DNA of 64,000 nucleotides, from positions 31,775 through 95,774 of the forward strand of contig NZ_LLZI01000068.1 of assembly GCF_001509485.1 (NCBI RefSeq). Direction: 5' to 3'. The position numbers and the translations under genes are program-made. The notes under the pieces are model-generated. The model saw nothing but the letters and a program-made list of their open reading frames with translations, was not told the DNA's origin and did not search any database. This DNA is from Streptomyces sp. NRRL F-4489. GTDB lineage: Bacteria; Actinomycetota; Actinomycetes; Streptomycetales; Streptomycetaceae. Numbering within the stretch: position 1 is the first letter of the stretch; every line of letters begins with the position of its first letter. Positions 17,455 to 26,135 of the stretch are shown piece after piece.

Positions 17455-18129
17455 CTACGGGGCGGGTATTTTGCCGCCCGGTGGTGCCGCCGCGACCGCC
17501 GCCACCACTTGGCACGGCCCTGTCGCGTACCCCTCCAGGCCGACCTGATCCTCACCGGCGCGGTCGGCTCCGGCCTCGCCCTCGCCGACGCGGTCGGCTC
17601 CGGCCTGGTCCGCGCCGAGGGCGAGCCAGCGGCCGGTGTCGTCCCGCCAGGCGTACACCCGCGGCACCAGCGCGCTCAGCACGTCCAGCGGCGCGGGCAC
17701 CGGCAGGCCCATCGCACCGCGCTCCAACGCCTCCGCGAGGTCGTGCACGACCGGCTCGCCCCACCGCGCGGCCGCCTGGGCCACCAGCGCGGCGAGCTGC
17801 GCCACGCACTCCTCGCGGGCCGCCGCCACATCCGCCGGATCGGCCTCCCAGAGCGGTCCGCTCGTCCACACCGGGGCCACGTGGAACCCGGGGCCGCTCT
17901 CGCCGTCCGCCGTCCGCTCCCGCCGCGCGGGGAAGGCCCGGGCGCGTAAGGCGTCGAGCGCGGCGAGGGCGGTGCGGCCGGGGGGCGGCCCGCCGCGCGG
18001 CTCGGGCAGGGCCGGCGCGGGGGCCGAGGTGGGGGTCGGCGCGGGGTCGGGCGCGGAGTCGGGTGTGGGGTCAGGCGCCGTGGTCGTCCGGATGGTCTGC
18101 CGCGGTCCATGCCGCTGTTCGTTCGTCAT
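17455..18129 (-). CDS. Hypothetical protein with a TTA codon
   Basis: 224-residue protein I do not recognise. Residues 1-50 are Pro/Thr/Ala-rich and disordered. A helical core follows at about 52-175 (ALDALRARAF, DPADVAAAREECVAQLAALV, VVHDLAEALERGAMGLP), then a degenerate GADRxGE repeat region and a short closing strand. Leu61 is encoded by TTA (17947-17949), one of only two in-frame TTA codons found in genes of this window, so translation may need the bldA tRNA. The ATG start has no strong ribosome-binding site. Confidence 0.65.
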   Translation of the reverse strand: MTNEQRHGPRQTIRTTTAPDPTPDSAPDPAPTPTSAPAPALPEPRGGPPPGRTALAALDALRARAFPARRERTADGESGPGFHVAPVWTSGPLWEADPADVAAAREECVAQLAALVAQAAARWGEPVVHDLAEALERGAMGLPVPAPLDVLSALVPRVYAWRDDTGRWLALGADQAGADRVGEGEAGADRAGEDQVGLEGYATGPCQVVAAVAAAPPGGKIPAP

Positions 18130-18181
18130 ACCGTCAGTAAACCGCTGGGGTCTGACAATTGGCCGTGCGGCGGCCCTCGCG

Positions 18182-18214
18182 GGCCTTCCGCCGGCCTTCC
18201 GCCGGCCTTCCACC
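18182..18214. repeat. Three tandem 11-bp repeats GGCCTTCCGCC
   Basis: Three adjacent 11-bp copies, the third with one substitution, in the divergent gap between the TTA-containing gene and the ROK regulator. No function is evident. Confidence 0.6.
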
Positions 18215-18346
18215 CGGCCGTCCGCCGCGGTCCGCACCCGCCGCCGCGCGGCCGCCACTGCCCCGCCGCCCGCCCCCGCCCGGGGCTCGCCGCACACCCG
18301 CTGACCGGCTACGATCCGCCAGACAGGCGAGGCGAGGAGACGGACG

Positions 18347-19504
18347 TTGGGTCGGCTCACCGGCGGGGACCCCTCCCTGCTGCGACGGATCAACTCCGCG
18401 GTGGTGCTGCACGCGCTGCGCGCCGCGGACTCCCCCACGCTCACCGATCTCGTCCAGGTGACCGGCCTGTCCCGGCCAACGGTCGAGGGCGTGATCGAGG
18501 GGCTCATCGAGGGCGGCCTGGTGGCCGAGGCGGCCGCCGAGGAGGGCGAGATCCGGCGCCAGGGGCGGCCGGCCCGCCGGTTCCGCTTCCGTACCGAGGC
18601 CGGGCACCTGCTGGGCATCGAGATCGGCCCGCACCGGGTCGCGGCGCTGCTCTCCGACCTCGGCGGCCGGGTGCTGGACTCCGCGCAGCGCACCGTGGCG
18701 GAGACCGCGCCGGCCGACGAACGGCTGGACCGGGTACGGGCGTTGGTGGCCGATCTGCTGCGCCGGGCGGGGGTGGCCCGCGATTCGCTGCGGGCGGTCG
18801 GGGTGGCGGGCCCCGGGATCGTGGAGGCGGACGGCACCGTACGGCTGTGCACCGCGCTCCCCGGGTGGACGGGACTGCCGCTGGGCGAGCGGCTGCGGCG
18901 GTCGTTCCGGTGCCCGGTGCTGGTGGAGAACGACGCCAACGCCGCGGCGGTGGCCGAGCACTGGCAGGGCGCGGCGACCGGCTCCGGCGATGTGGTGTTC
19001 GTCCTGGCGGGCCTGAGTCCGGGGGCGGGGTCGCTGATCGGGGGGCGGCTGCACCGGGGCTTCGGCGGCGCGGCGGGCGAGATCGGGGCGCTGCACCTGC
19101 TGGGCCGGGAGGCGGCCCCGGAGACGCTGCTGTCGACCACCGGGGAGCCGCTGCACCCGCTGGACGAGGCGCAGGTCGCGGCGGTGTTCGCGGCGGCCCG
19201 GGACGGCGACGCGCATGCGCGCGAGGCGGTGGGCCGCTTCATCCGGCGGCTGGTGCACGATGTCGCGGCCCTGGTCCTGGCCCTCGACCCGGAGCTGGTG
19301 GTGGTCGGCGGCTGGGCCTCCGGGCTGGCGGGCGTCCTGCCGCCGCTGCGCCGGGAGCTGGCCCGCTACTGCCTCCGGCCGCCGGAGGTCGTCCTGTCGG
19401 AACTGGGGCAGGCGGCGATCGCCACCGGGGCGCTGCGGCTGGCCCTGGACCACGTGGAGGGCGAACTCTTCGCGGTGGAGGGGACGGTGACGGGGCGGGG
19501 GTGA
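18347..19504 (+). CDS. ROK-family transcriptional regulator
   Basis: 385 residues with an N-terminal winged helix-turn-helix (about residues 10-75, LTDLVQVTGLSRPTVEGVIEGL) and a C-terminal ROK sugar-kinase-like domain (about 85-375) with the phosphate-binding pattern LLGIEIG and VENDANAAAVAEH. The TTG start follows GAGGAGA. The cysteine-rich zinc motif usual in ROK proteins is missing: the stretch after GGAAGEIGAL has no cysteine, so sugar binding may be altered. Probably a repressor of a sugar-utilisation gene located elsewhere. Confidence 0.87.
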   Translation: MGRLTGGDPSLLRRINSAVVLHALRAADSPTLTDLVQVTGLSRPTVEGVIEGLIEGGLVAEAAAEEGEIRRQGRPARRFRFRTEAGHLLGIEIGPHRVAALLSDLGGRVLDSAQRTVAETAPADERLDRVRALVADLLRRAGVARDSLRAVGVAGPGIVEADGTVRLCTALPGWTGLPLGERLRRSFRCPVLVENDANAAAVAEHWQGAATGSGDVVFVLAGLSPGAGSLIGGRLHRGFGGAAGEIGALHLLGREAAPETLLSTTGEPLHPLDEAQVAAVFAAARDGDAHAREAVGRFIRRLVHDVAALVLALDPELVVVGGWASGLAGVLPPLRRELARYCLRPPEVVLSELGQAAIATGALRLALDHVEGELFAVEGTVTGRG

Positions 19505-19662
19505 AGGGCCGCGGCGGGCGCGCCCCCGGTGGGCGTGCCCCCGCTTGCCCGCCGCCCTGGTCGGCCCGCCCCGGTGGGCCCGCCTCGGTGGGCCCGCCCC
19601 GGAGCCGGCCGGCCCGCCCCGGGGGGCGGGCCACGCGGCAGCTGTCCGCGGGCGGCGGGGCG

Positions 19663-20418
19663 TCAGCCGGCGAGTGCCGGCTGGGGCTCCTCCACCGCGC
19701 TCTCCCCGAAGGTGAGCCGGCAGGTGTCCGCCCGGTAGGTGGAGACCGCGACGGCGGTGGGCCGGCCGCCGGAGACGTAGCGGGTGGTGACGACGAGAAC
19801 GGGCGCACCGGGCAGCCGGTCCAGCTGCCTGGCGTCCTCGGCACTGGCCGAACCCAGTTCGACGGTGCGGTCCTGGCCGTCCAGGTCCAGCGCCTGAAGG
19901 GCGCGCAGCACCGCGCGGGCGCGCGCGGCGGGGTCGCCGGCGGCCGCGGCGGCGCATCCGGGGAGCGCGTCGGCCCGGACGTAGAGAAGCTCGGCGGCGA
20001 CCGGCCGGCCCGCCGAGACGCGGCTGCGGCGCACGACGTGGACCGGCTCCCCGGGGGCGCTCTCCAGGAGGCGGGCCACCGGGGACGGCACCGTGTCGGC
20101 CTCCTCGGCGGCGACCGGCTGCCAGTCGTCACCCGCGGCACCGGGCCACGTATGCCGGGCGGGGTCGACGGCGACGCCGACCCGGGGCGGTGCGACGGTG
20201 GTGCCCACACCGCGGCGGCGCTGCAGTCTGCCTTCCAGTTCGAGCTGCTCCAGCGCCTGCCGGAGCGTGGCCCGGGCAACCCCGAAACGGGCCGCCAGAT
20301 CCCGCTCGTTGGGCAGGATCTCGCCGACCGAGAACTCCGTGTCCAGCGCGTCGCTGAGCACGGTTTTGAGATGCCAGTACTTGGGCTCCGGAGCCGTTTC
20401 GAGCTGCGTCGTCCCCAC
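19663..20418 (-). CDS. GntR-family regulator, HutC/UTRA type
   Basis: 251-residue regulator with a winged helix-turn-helix (about residues 12-78, NERDLAARFGVARATLRQALEQL) and a C-terminal UTRA ligand domain (about 95-240) related to DasR-type amino-sugar sensors. The GTG at 20418 is chosen because the product then begins VGTTQLETAPEPKYWHLK, as I recall for Streptomyces orthologues. A GTG at 20547 would add 43 Gly/Ala-rich residues. It is divergent from the racemase homologue; the ligand is unknown. Confidence 0.82.
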   Translation of the reverse strand: MGTTQLETAPEPKYWHLKTVLSDALDTEFSVGEILPNERDLAARFGVARATLRQALEQLELEGRLQRRRGVGTTVAPPRVGVAVDPARHTWPGAAGDDWQPVAAEEADTVPSPVARLLESAPGEPVHVVRRSRVSAGRPVAAELLYVRADALPGCAAAAAGDPAARARAVLRALQALDLDGQDRTVELGSASAEDARQLDRLPGAPVLVVTTRYVSGGRPTAVAVSTYRADTCRLTFGESAVEEPQPALAG

Positions 20419-20556
20419 CCCCAAGGCCGCGGGCCCGCCCCGGGCCCGATGATCGATGGACCCGCATCCGGGTCCGCTGGCTGCCGGGCCCGCCCTACGG
20501 GCCCGCGCTCCCCCGGATCCCCCGGGGCCGGCGGCCACCGGCTCCACCCGGATCCG

Positions 20557-20577
20557 AATAATGAGCGGTTCTTTATT
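20557..20577. promoter_or_regulatory. AT-rich island with AATAA-N11-TTATT dyad
   Basis: A conspicuous AT-rich patch with a weak inverted repeat in the 338-bp divergent gap between the GntR/UTRA gene (start 20418) and the racemase homologue (start 20757). It is probably part of the GntR promoter or an operator. The rest of the gap is GC-rich and shows no gene. Confidence 0.35.
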
Positions 20578-20744
20578 AAAGGTTGTTGCAGTATCCCGAC
20601 GATATGACCGACCCCACCCTTGGTCAAGACCAATGCCCCATCCGTTTCCGGCCGCTCACCGCGCCGCCGCACCGCGCCCACCCCGCCGCCGGTCTGGCTC
20701 GACCTTGGCAGCGGCCCTGGAGCGGCCCGCCCCTTCCGGGGCGT

Positions 20745-20750
20745 TACGCT
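20745..20750 (+). promoter_or_regulatory. -10 box TACGCT of the racemase homologue
   Basis: TACGCT ends six bases before the ATG at 20757 with no Shine-Dalgarno, suggesting a leaderless transcript. Confidence 0.45.
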
Positions 20751-20756
20751 CGCCGG

Positions 20757-21407
20757 ATGCTGGCCCTCCTGCACACCTCGCCCGTCCACGTCCCGGTCTT
20801 CGACGCCCTGCGCGACGGCGAGGCGCCCGGACTGCGCCTGCGCCATCTCGTACGACCGGAACTCCTGGCAGCGGCACGGGAATTGGGGCCCGAAGGGGTC
20901 GCGGAGGAGGTCGCCGGGGCGCTCGGCGAGGTGGTGCGCGCCGGGGCGCGGGCGGCGCTGTGCACCTGCTCCACGCTCGGCCCGGTAGCCGAGGCGGCCG
21001 GACCCGCCCTGGGTGTACCGGTGCTGCGGGTGGACCGCCCGATGGCCGCGGCCGCGGTCGCGGCCGGCCCCCGGATCGCGGTACTCGCCGCCGTGGCGAG
21101 CACCCTCGCGCCCACCGGGGAACTGATCGCCGAGGAGGCCCACCGGGCCGGACGCCGCGCCGAGGTCCGCACGCTGCTCGTACCGCACGCCTGGGAGCGC
21201 TTCGAGTCCGGCGACCAGGAGGGCTATCTGGCCGCGGTGGCCGACGCGGCCCGCCGGCTGCGCGCCGCCGGCGGCCTGGACGCCCTGGTCCTCGCCCAGG
21301 CGTCCATGGCGCCCGCCGCCGACCTGCTCGGGGACGACGACGGCGCTCCGGTACTCACCAGCCCCCGAACCGGCCTGGTTGCCGCCGCCCAACTGGCGAG
21401 CGGCTGA
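20757..21407 (+). CDS. Aspartate/glutamate racemase-family protein
   Basis: 216-residue protein with the two-domain Asp/Glu/hydantoin racemase fold. The first active-site loop is intact (ALCTCSTLG, Cys69 and Cys71). The second, where a paired cysteine normally sits, reads LAQASMAP (about residues 179-186), so the second catalytic Cys is replaced by Ala. A two-base racemisation is therefore unlikely. The protein may act as a one-cysteine isomerase, lyase or decarboxylase like arylmalonate decarboxylase, or be a binding protein. The start is apparently leaderless. Confidence 0.78.
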   Translation: MLALLHTSPVHVPVFDALRDGEAPGLRLRHLVRPELLAAARELGPEGVAEEVAGALGEVVRAGARAALCTCSTLGPVAEAAGPALGVPVLRVDRPMAAAAVAAGPRIAVLAAVASTLAPTGELIAEEAHRAGRRAEVRTLLVPHAWERFESGDQEGYLAAVADAARRLRAAGGLDALVLAQASMAPAADLLGDDDGAPVLTSPRTGLVAAAQLASG

Positions 21408-21507
21408 GGAGAGTCAGGCCAGGGAACGGCCCACGGGGAAGGCCGGGAACCCGGGAGGCCCCTGGCACCAGGCCCGGCGCCGCCAGGCAAGACGGGCAGC
21501 CGCCTCC

Positions 21508-22560
21508 TCACCCTCCCCGGTTGGCACGCGGGAACCGCCCTCCGCCCCCGGGGCGCCCGCCCGCCACGGCCGGGTGCGCCCCGGATTGCCGCTCCCCCGC
21601 GTCGGGGCGGCCTCCAGGACGCCGTTCCGCCGCGTCCGCGTCCCGGCCCCCTCCCGCCTCCGTAACCCCAACGGCCACCCGCTTCCGTCCCCGCCGGAGC
21701 ACTCCCGAACCGAGGGCGACCCCCGCGCCCACCAAGAGGCTGCCGCCCAGTTGGCCCGCCCCGTAAGCGCCCGTGCCCGCCAACGGGGCGGTGAGCGCCG
21801 CGGAGACCGGGATCAGGCCGGAGAACAGCGCGGCCCGTTCGGCGCCGATGCGCTGGATGCCCGCGTACCAGCAGACGAAGCCGGCGACGGTCACCACGAC
21901 GGCCTGCCAGGCCAGCGCGGCGGCCTCCACGGGCCCCGGCAGCCGCAGCCAGTCCGTGCCCTGCGCCACGAGCCCGAGGACGGCGGCCTCGGCGGCGGCG
22001 AGGGCGCAGGCCACCGCGGAGAGCAGCCGCGGGCCGAGCGGGGGCAGGACGGGGACGGCGAGCAGACCGAAGCCCACCTCGCCGCAGAGCGCCGCCGCCG
22101 ACCAGAGCAGCCCCTGACCGTCGGTGCGGCCCCAGCCCTGGACGGCGAAGGCCCCCACGGCGACCAGGAGGGCCCCGTGGACGACCGCGGGGCGCGGACG
22201 GCGTCCGGCGAGCGCGGGGGCCAGGACGGCGACGACGACCGGCGCACAGCCGACGACCACACCGGGCACCGCCGGTTCCGCGGTGCGTTCGGCGGCCAGG
22301 ATGGCGAGGTTGAAGCCGAGCATCCCGATGGCGGCGAGCAGCGTCAGCCGGGCCCACTGGCGGGCCGTCAGCACACGGAGCGGCGCGGTGCCGCGGCGGC
22401 CCAGGAGGGCGAACAGCAGGGCGGCCGCCAGTCCGTAGCGCAGGGCCTGGCCACCGGCGTACGGGTAGGCGCCGAGCAGGCTGTTGGCGGTGAACGAGCC
22501 GCCGACGAGGAGGCAGGCGAGGGCGGCGAGCAGCGCGCCGCGCAGGTGGTTCCGATCCAT
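21508..22560 (-). CDS. DMT-superfamily (EamA) exporter
   Basis: 350-residue exporter with ten hydrophobic helices in two EamA repeats (about residues 5-135 and 145-285), followed by an Arg/Gly-rich tail of about 60 residues. The ATG at 22560 lies seven bases after a TAGCGT box, so it is probably leaderless. It is divergent from a MocR-type regulator, and MocR/exporter pairs usually handle amino acids, pyridoxal or related amines. Two direct AAGTGG repeats lie in the shared promoter. Confidence 0.82.
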   Translation of the reverse strand: MDRNHLRGALLAALACLLVGGSFTANSLLGAYPYAGGQALRYGLAAALLFALLGRRGTAPLRVLTARQWARLTLLAAIGMLGFNLAILAAERTAEPAVPGVVVGCAPVVVAVLAPALAGRRPRPAVVHGALLVAVGAFAVQGWGRTDGQGLLWSAAALCGEVGFGLLAVPVLPPLGPRLLSAVACALAAAEAAVLGLVAQGTDWLRLPGPVEAAALAWQAVVVTVAGFVCWYAGIQRIGAERAALFSGLIPVSAALTAPLAGTGAYGAGQLGGSLLVGAGVALGSGVLRRGRKRVAVGVTEAGGGRDADAAERRPGGRPDAGERQSGAHPAVAGGRPGGGGRFPRANRGG

Positions 22561-22567
22561 GAGACGG

Positions 22568-22573
22568 ACGCTA
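22568..22573 (-). promoter_or_regulatory. -10 box TAGCGT of the EamA exporter
   Basis: On the minus strand TAGCGT ends seven bases before the ATG at 22560. No ribosome-binding site lies between, consistent with a leaderless mRNA. Confidence 0.45.
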
Positions 22574-22599
22574 GGCAACCGGGTGACCCGGCTTAAGGT

Positions 22600-22629
22600 C
22601 CACTTCGGTGGCACCATCGGGGGCCACTT
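22600..22629. promoter_or_regulatory. MocR-type operator, two AAGTGG direct repeats
   Basis: On the minus strand AAGTGG occurs at 22624-22629 and again at 22600-22605, 24 bp apart, with an inverted CCACTTCGGTGG also present. Spaced direct repeats are the usual binding pattern of MocR regulators. Assignment to the adjacent gene is inferred. Confidence 0.5.
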
Positions 22630-22710
22630 GGCGAACGGAACGGGACAGCACGGGACTGGACAGCCCGGGACGGGACGGAACGCGGCACGGCGATCCGGGA
22701 GGATCCGGGC

Positions 22711-24276
22711 TTGACTACCTCGCCCTCCCGCCAACGGGGAGACGCGGAGGCGCAGTTGCAGTCAGCCGACAACGAGGACGACGGGGCCACCCGGCACCCC
22801 ACCTGGTCCTCCGCCTGGGAGCTGCTGCTGCCGACCGCCTCCGCGCCGCCCCGGCAGCGGGGCAGGGTGCTCCAGGGGGCGCTGCGGGACGCGGTCCGCT
22901 CGGGGCGGCTGGCGGCCGGGACGCGGCTGCCGTCGGGGCGGGCGCTCGCCGCCGATCTGGGCGTCTCGCGGGGGCTGGTGACCGAGGCGTACGAGCAGTT
23001 GACGGCGGAGGGCTATCTGCGCAGCCGGCGCGGCGCGGGCACGTGGGTGAGCGGGGCGACCGGCTCGGGCAGCACGGGAGCGGCGAGCGGGCCGAGCGGT
23101 CCGGGGCGGGTCGGTGCGGTGCCGGCCGGCGAGGCCGAGCCCGTATGCCCGGACCGCTCCCCGGGGGCCGCGGTCGCGGACTTCACCCCGGGGACGCCGG
23201 ACCTCTCGCTCTTCCCGAGGGCCGCGTGGTCGGCCGCGCACCGCAGGGCGGTGGCCCGGCTGCCGCACCGGGCGCTGGGCTACCCCGACCCGCGCGGCAT
23301 CCCGGAACTCCGTGCCGAACTGGCCCGGTTGCTGGTCCGCCGCCGCGGCGTGGTGGCCGATCCGGCGCGGGTCGTGGTGTGTTCGGGGGTGGCGCAGGCC
23401 ATGACGCTGCTGGGCGCGGCGGTGTACGGGACGGGGCAGCGGACGGTGGCCCTGGAGGAGCCGGGGAGCCCCGAGCACCGGGAACTGCTCGCGGCGGCCG
23501 GGCTCACGGCCGTCCCGGTGCCGCTGGACGACGACGGGCCCGATCCGGTGGCGCTGGCGGCCTCCGGGGCGCGCACCGCGGTGCTGACCCCGTCGCACCA
23601 GTTCCCCACCGGGACGGCGGTACCGGCCGCCCGCAGGGAGGAACTGCTGCGCTGGGCGCGGTCGGTGGACGGGCTGCTGGTCGAGGACGACTACGACGGC
23701 GATTTCCGGTACGACCGGGCGCCGGTCGGGGCGCTGCAAGGGCTGGACCCGGAGCGGGTGGCGTACACCGGGTCGGTGAGCAAGTCGCTGGCCCCGGGGC
23801 TGCGGCTGGGCTGGCTGGTCGTACCGGAGCGGCTGCTCGACGCGGTGGTGGCCCGCAAGCGGCTGCTGGACCTGGGCAATCCGGTGCTGGACCAGGCGCT
23901 GCTGGCGGACCTCATCGCGCGCGGGGAGTACGACCGGCAGCTGCGCCGCTGCCAGCGCGCCTACCGGGAGCGCCGGGACGCGCTGGCCGCGGCGCTGGCC
24001 GCGCACTGCCCGGGCGCCGCGGTCACCGGGATCGCCGCCGGACTGCACGCCATCGTGGCGCTGCCGGAACGCTACGGCCCGGAGGACGCGTTCCTGGCCC
24101 GGGCCCGGCGCGCCGGACTGGCGGTCCGCCCGCTGTCGGCGTACACCTGGGCCGGCGGCCGCGCGTCGGTCCGTACGCCGGACGGGCGGGTGCGGCTGGT
24201 GCTGGGGCACGCGCACCTGGCACCGGCGGAGATCGGCCGCGGGGTGGCGGTGCTGGGGCGGCTGGCCGGGGACTGA
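22711..24276 (+). CDS. MocR-family PLP-dependent transcriptional regulator
   Basis: 521 residues: an N-terminal GntR winged helix-turn-helix (about residues 45-115, RALAADLGVSRGLVTEAYEQL) joined by a Gly/Ser linker to a fold-type-I aminotransferase-like domain (about 155-515). The PLP lysine lies in GSVSKSLAPGLRLGW (about 356-370) and the DDYDGDFRYDR motif at about 328-338. The TTG start follows GGAGG at suitable spacing. It probably senses an amine or PLP adduct and controls the divergent EamA exporter. Confidence 0.88.
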   Translation: MTTSPSRQRGDAEAQLQSADNEDDGATRHPTWSSAWELLLPTASAPPRQRGRVLQGALRDAVRSGRLAAGTRLPSGRALAADLGVSRGLVTEAYEQLTAEGYLRSRRGAGTWVSGATGSGSTGAASGPSGPGRVGAVPAGEAEPVCPDRSPGAAVADFTPGTPDLSLFPRAAWSAAHRRAVARLPHRALGYPDPRGIPELRAELARLLVRRRGVVADPARVVVCSGVAQAMTLLGAAVYGTGQRTVALEEPGSPEHRELLAAAGLTAVPVPLDDDGPDPVALAASGARTAVLTPSHQFPTGTAVPAARREELLRWARSVDGLLVEDDYDGDFRYDRAPVGALQGLDPERVAYTGSVSKSLAPGLRLGWLVVPERLLDAVVARKRLLDLGNPVLDQALLADLIARGEYDRQLRRCQRAYRERRDALAAALAAHCPGAAVTGIAAGLHAIVALPERYGPEDAFLARARRAGLAVRPLSAYTWAGGRASVRTPDGRVRLVLGHAHLAPAEIGRGVAVLGRLAGD

Positions 24277-24455
24277 ACGGCGCGCGCGAACCGCCCCCGG
24301 GAGCCGGGTGCTGCCCGGGAGCCCCGGTGCCGCCGTGTCCGCCGGCGCCCCGGACAGCCGCCATCCGCCCGGTGTTCACCGGGAGTTCGCCCACCGGGCA
24401 CCGGGCGGCGATACCAACGGGACGTATGCGGTCGGACGCGGTACGGAGGTGGAAG

Positions 24456-26042
24456 ATGGCGCGGGGTTCCGGTGGCGGCTTCGGGCGGCGCAGACTCCTT
24501 CAGGGCGCGGCGGCGGGGTCCGCGGCGCTGGCGCTGCCCGGGGTGGCCGGGGCGGGCCCGGCGGTGGCGGCCCCGGCGCTGGTGCGCGGCGGGCGGCCGC
24601 GGGCCGCCTGGGGCGTGCAGACGGGCGATGTGACCGCCTCGTCGGGGCTGGTGTGGGTGCGGTCCGACCGGCCGGCCCGGATAATGGTGCAGACCGCCGC
24701 CACGGAGTCGTTCCGGAACGCCCGGACCTGGCAGGGGCCGCTCCTCGGCCCCGGTACGGACTTCACCGGCGTGACCTCGCTGCACGGGCTGCCGTCCGGG
24801 GAGCAGATCCACTACCGGGTGCTGCTGGCCGACCCGGAGGACCATCGGCGTACCGGGGACCCGGTGGACGGCACGTTCCGCACCGCGCCCGGTGACCGCC
24901 GCGACGTCCGGTTCGTATGGTCCGGCGACCTGGCCGGGCAGGGCTGGGGCATCAGCCCCGAGCACGGCGGCTACCGGATCTACGAGGACATGCGGCGCCG
25001 GAACCCGGACTTCTTCCTGTGCAGCGGCGACAACATCTACGCCGACAGCCCGATCCCGGAGCGGGTCACCCTGCCCGACGGGCGGATCTGGCGGAACGTG
25101 ACCACGGAGGAGAAGTCCAAGGTCGCGGAAACCCTGGCGGAGTTCCGGGGGGCGTTCCGCTACAACCTGCTGGACGCGCATCTGCGCCGGTTCAACGCCC
25201 AGGTGCCGACGGTCGTCCAGTGGGACGACCACGAGGTGCACAACAACTGGTATCCGGGGCAGCTGCTGGACGACGACCGGTACCGGGTCAAGGACGTGGA
25301 CGTGCTCTCGGCCCGTGCGCTGCGGGCGTTCAGCGAGTACTTCCCGGTCCGTACGCTGCGGCCGGACGCCCGCGGCCGGGTGTACCGGGTGCTGCGGCAC
25401 GGCCCGCTGCTGGACGTGTTCGTGCTGGACATGCGCCGGTACCGCAACGCCAACTCGCCTGACCGGCAGACCGACGACCCGCAGGGCATCCTCGGGGCGG
25501 AGCAGCTGCGCTGGCTCAAACGGGAGCTGGCGCGGTCGCGGGCGGTGTGGAAGGTGATCGCCGCGGACATGCCGCTGGGGCTGGTCGTCACGGACGGCCC
25601 GGCGAACTTCGAGGCGGTGTCCCAGGGCGACCCGGGGGCGCCGCTGGGGCGGGAGCTCCAGATCGCCGAGCTGCTGCGGTTCATCAAGCACCGGCGGATC
25701 ACCGGGACGCTCTGGCTGACCGCGGACGTGCACTACACCTCGGCGCAGCACTACGCGCCGGAGCGGGCGGCGTTCAAGGACTTCGAGCCGTTCTGGGAGT
25801 TCGTGTCCGGGCCGCTGCACGCGGGCGGTTTTCCGGCCGTGCAACTCGACGGAACATTCGGGCCCGAGCGGCCGTTCATCAAAGCACCGGACCGTGCGAA
25901 CGTCTCCCCGGCGGAGAGTCCGCAGTACTTCGGCGAGGTCGGGATCGACGGGGGAAGCGGGGAGCTGACGGTGCGGCTGTGCCAGGAGGGTGGAGAGGTC
26001 TTGTTCACCAAAACGCTGCAACCAGGACGAGTAGGGCAGTAG
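24456..26042 (+). CDS. PhoD-type alkaline phosphatase, Tat-exported
   Basis: 528-residue secreted metallophosphoesterase. A twin-arginine signal (GRRRLLQGAAAG, residues 9-20, followed by an Ala-rich helix) directs folded export. An N-terminal PhoD domain with AWGVQTGDVTASSGLVWVR is followed by the metal-binding core: SGDNIYAD (about 190-197), QWDDHEVHNNW (about 254-264), and WLTADVHY (about 422-429). PhoD enzymes hydrolyse phosphodiesters and monoesters such as teichoic acid using Fe/Ca. The ATG at 24456 follows GGAGGTGG. No PHO box was recognised upstream. Confidence 0.88.
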   Translation: MARGSGGGFGRRRLLQGAAAGSAALALPGVAGAGPAVAAPALVRGGRPRAAWGVQTGDVTASSGLVWVRSDRPARIMVQTAATESFRNARTWQGPLLGPGTDFTGVTSLHGLPSGEQIHYRVLLADPEDHRRTGDPVDGTFRTAPGDRRDVRFVWSGDLAGQGWGISPEHGGYRIYEDMRRRNPDFFLCSGDNIYADSPIPERVTLPDGRIWRNVTTEEKSKVAETLAEFRGAFRYNLLDAHLRRFNAQVPTVVQWDDHEVHNNWYPGQLLDDDRYRVKDVDVLSARALRAFSEYFPVRTLRPDARGRVYRVLRHGPLLDVFVLDMRRYRNANSPDRQTDDPQGILGAEQLRWLKRELARSRAVWKVIAADMPLGLVVTDGPANFEAVSQGDPGAPLGRELQIAELLRFIKHRRITGTLWLTADVHYTSAQHYAPERAAFKDFEPFWEFVSGPLHAGGFPAVQLDGTFGPERPFIKAPDRANVSPAESPQYFGEVGIDGGSGELTVRLCQEGGEVLFTKTLQPGRVGQ

Positions 26043-26092
26043 AGGCCAATGCGCCGATTGCTGTTCTTACCTGGTTTTACCCGTCGGACACA

Positions 26093-26117
26093 AGGTGTTG
26101 GCGACGAGGCAACACCT
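26093..26117. repeat. Perfect inverted repeat AGGTGTTG-N9-CAACACCT
   Basis: 8-bp arms with a nine-base loop, ending 18 bp before the ATG of the ACT-GNAT gene and 50 bp after the PhoD stop. It could be an operator, an mRNA hairpin controlling initiation, or part of a terminator; no U-tract follows. Confidence 0.55.
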
Positions 26118-26135
26118 GTCCGCGAGGCTGTCCGC

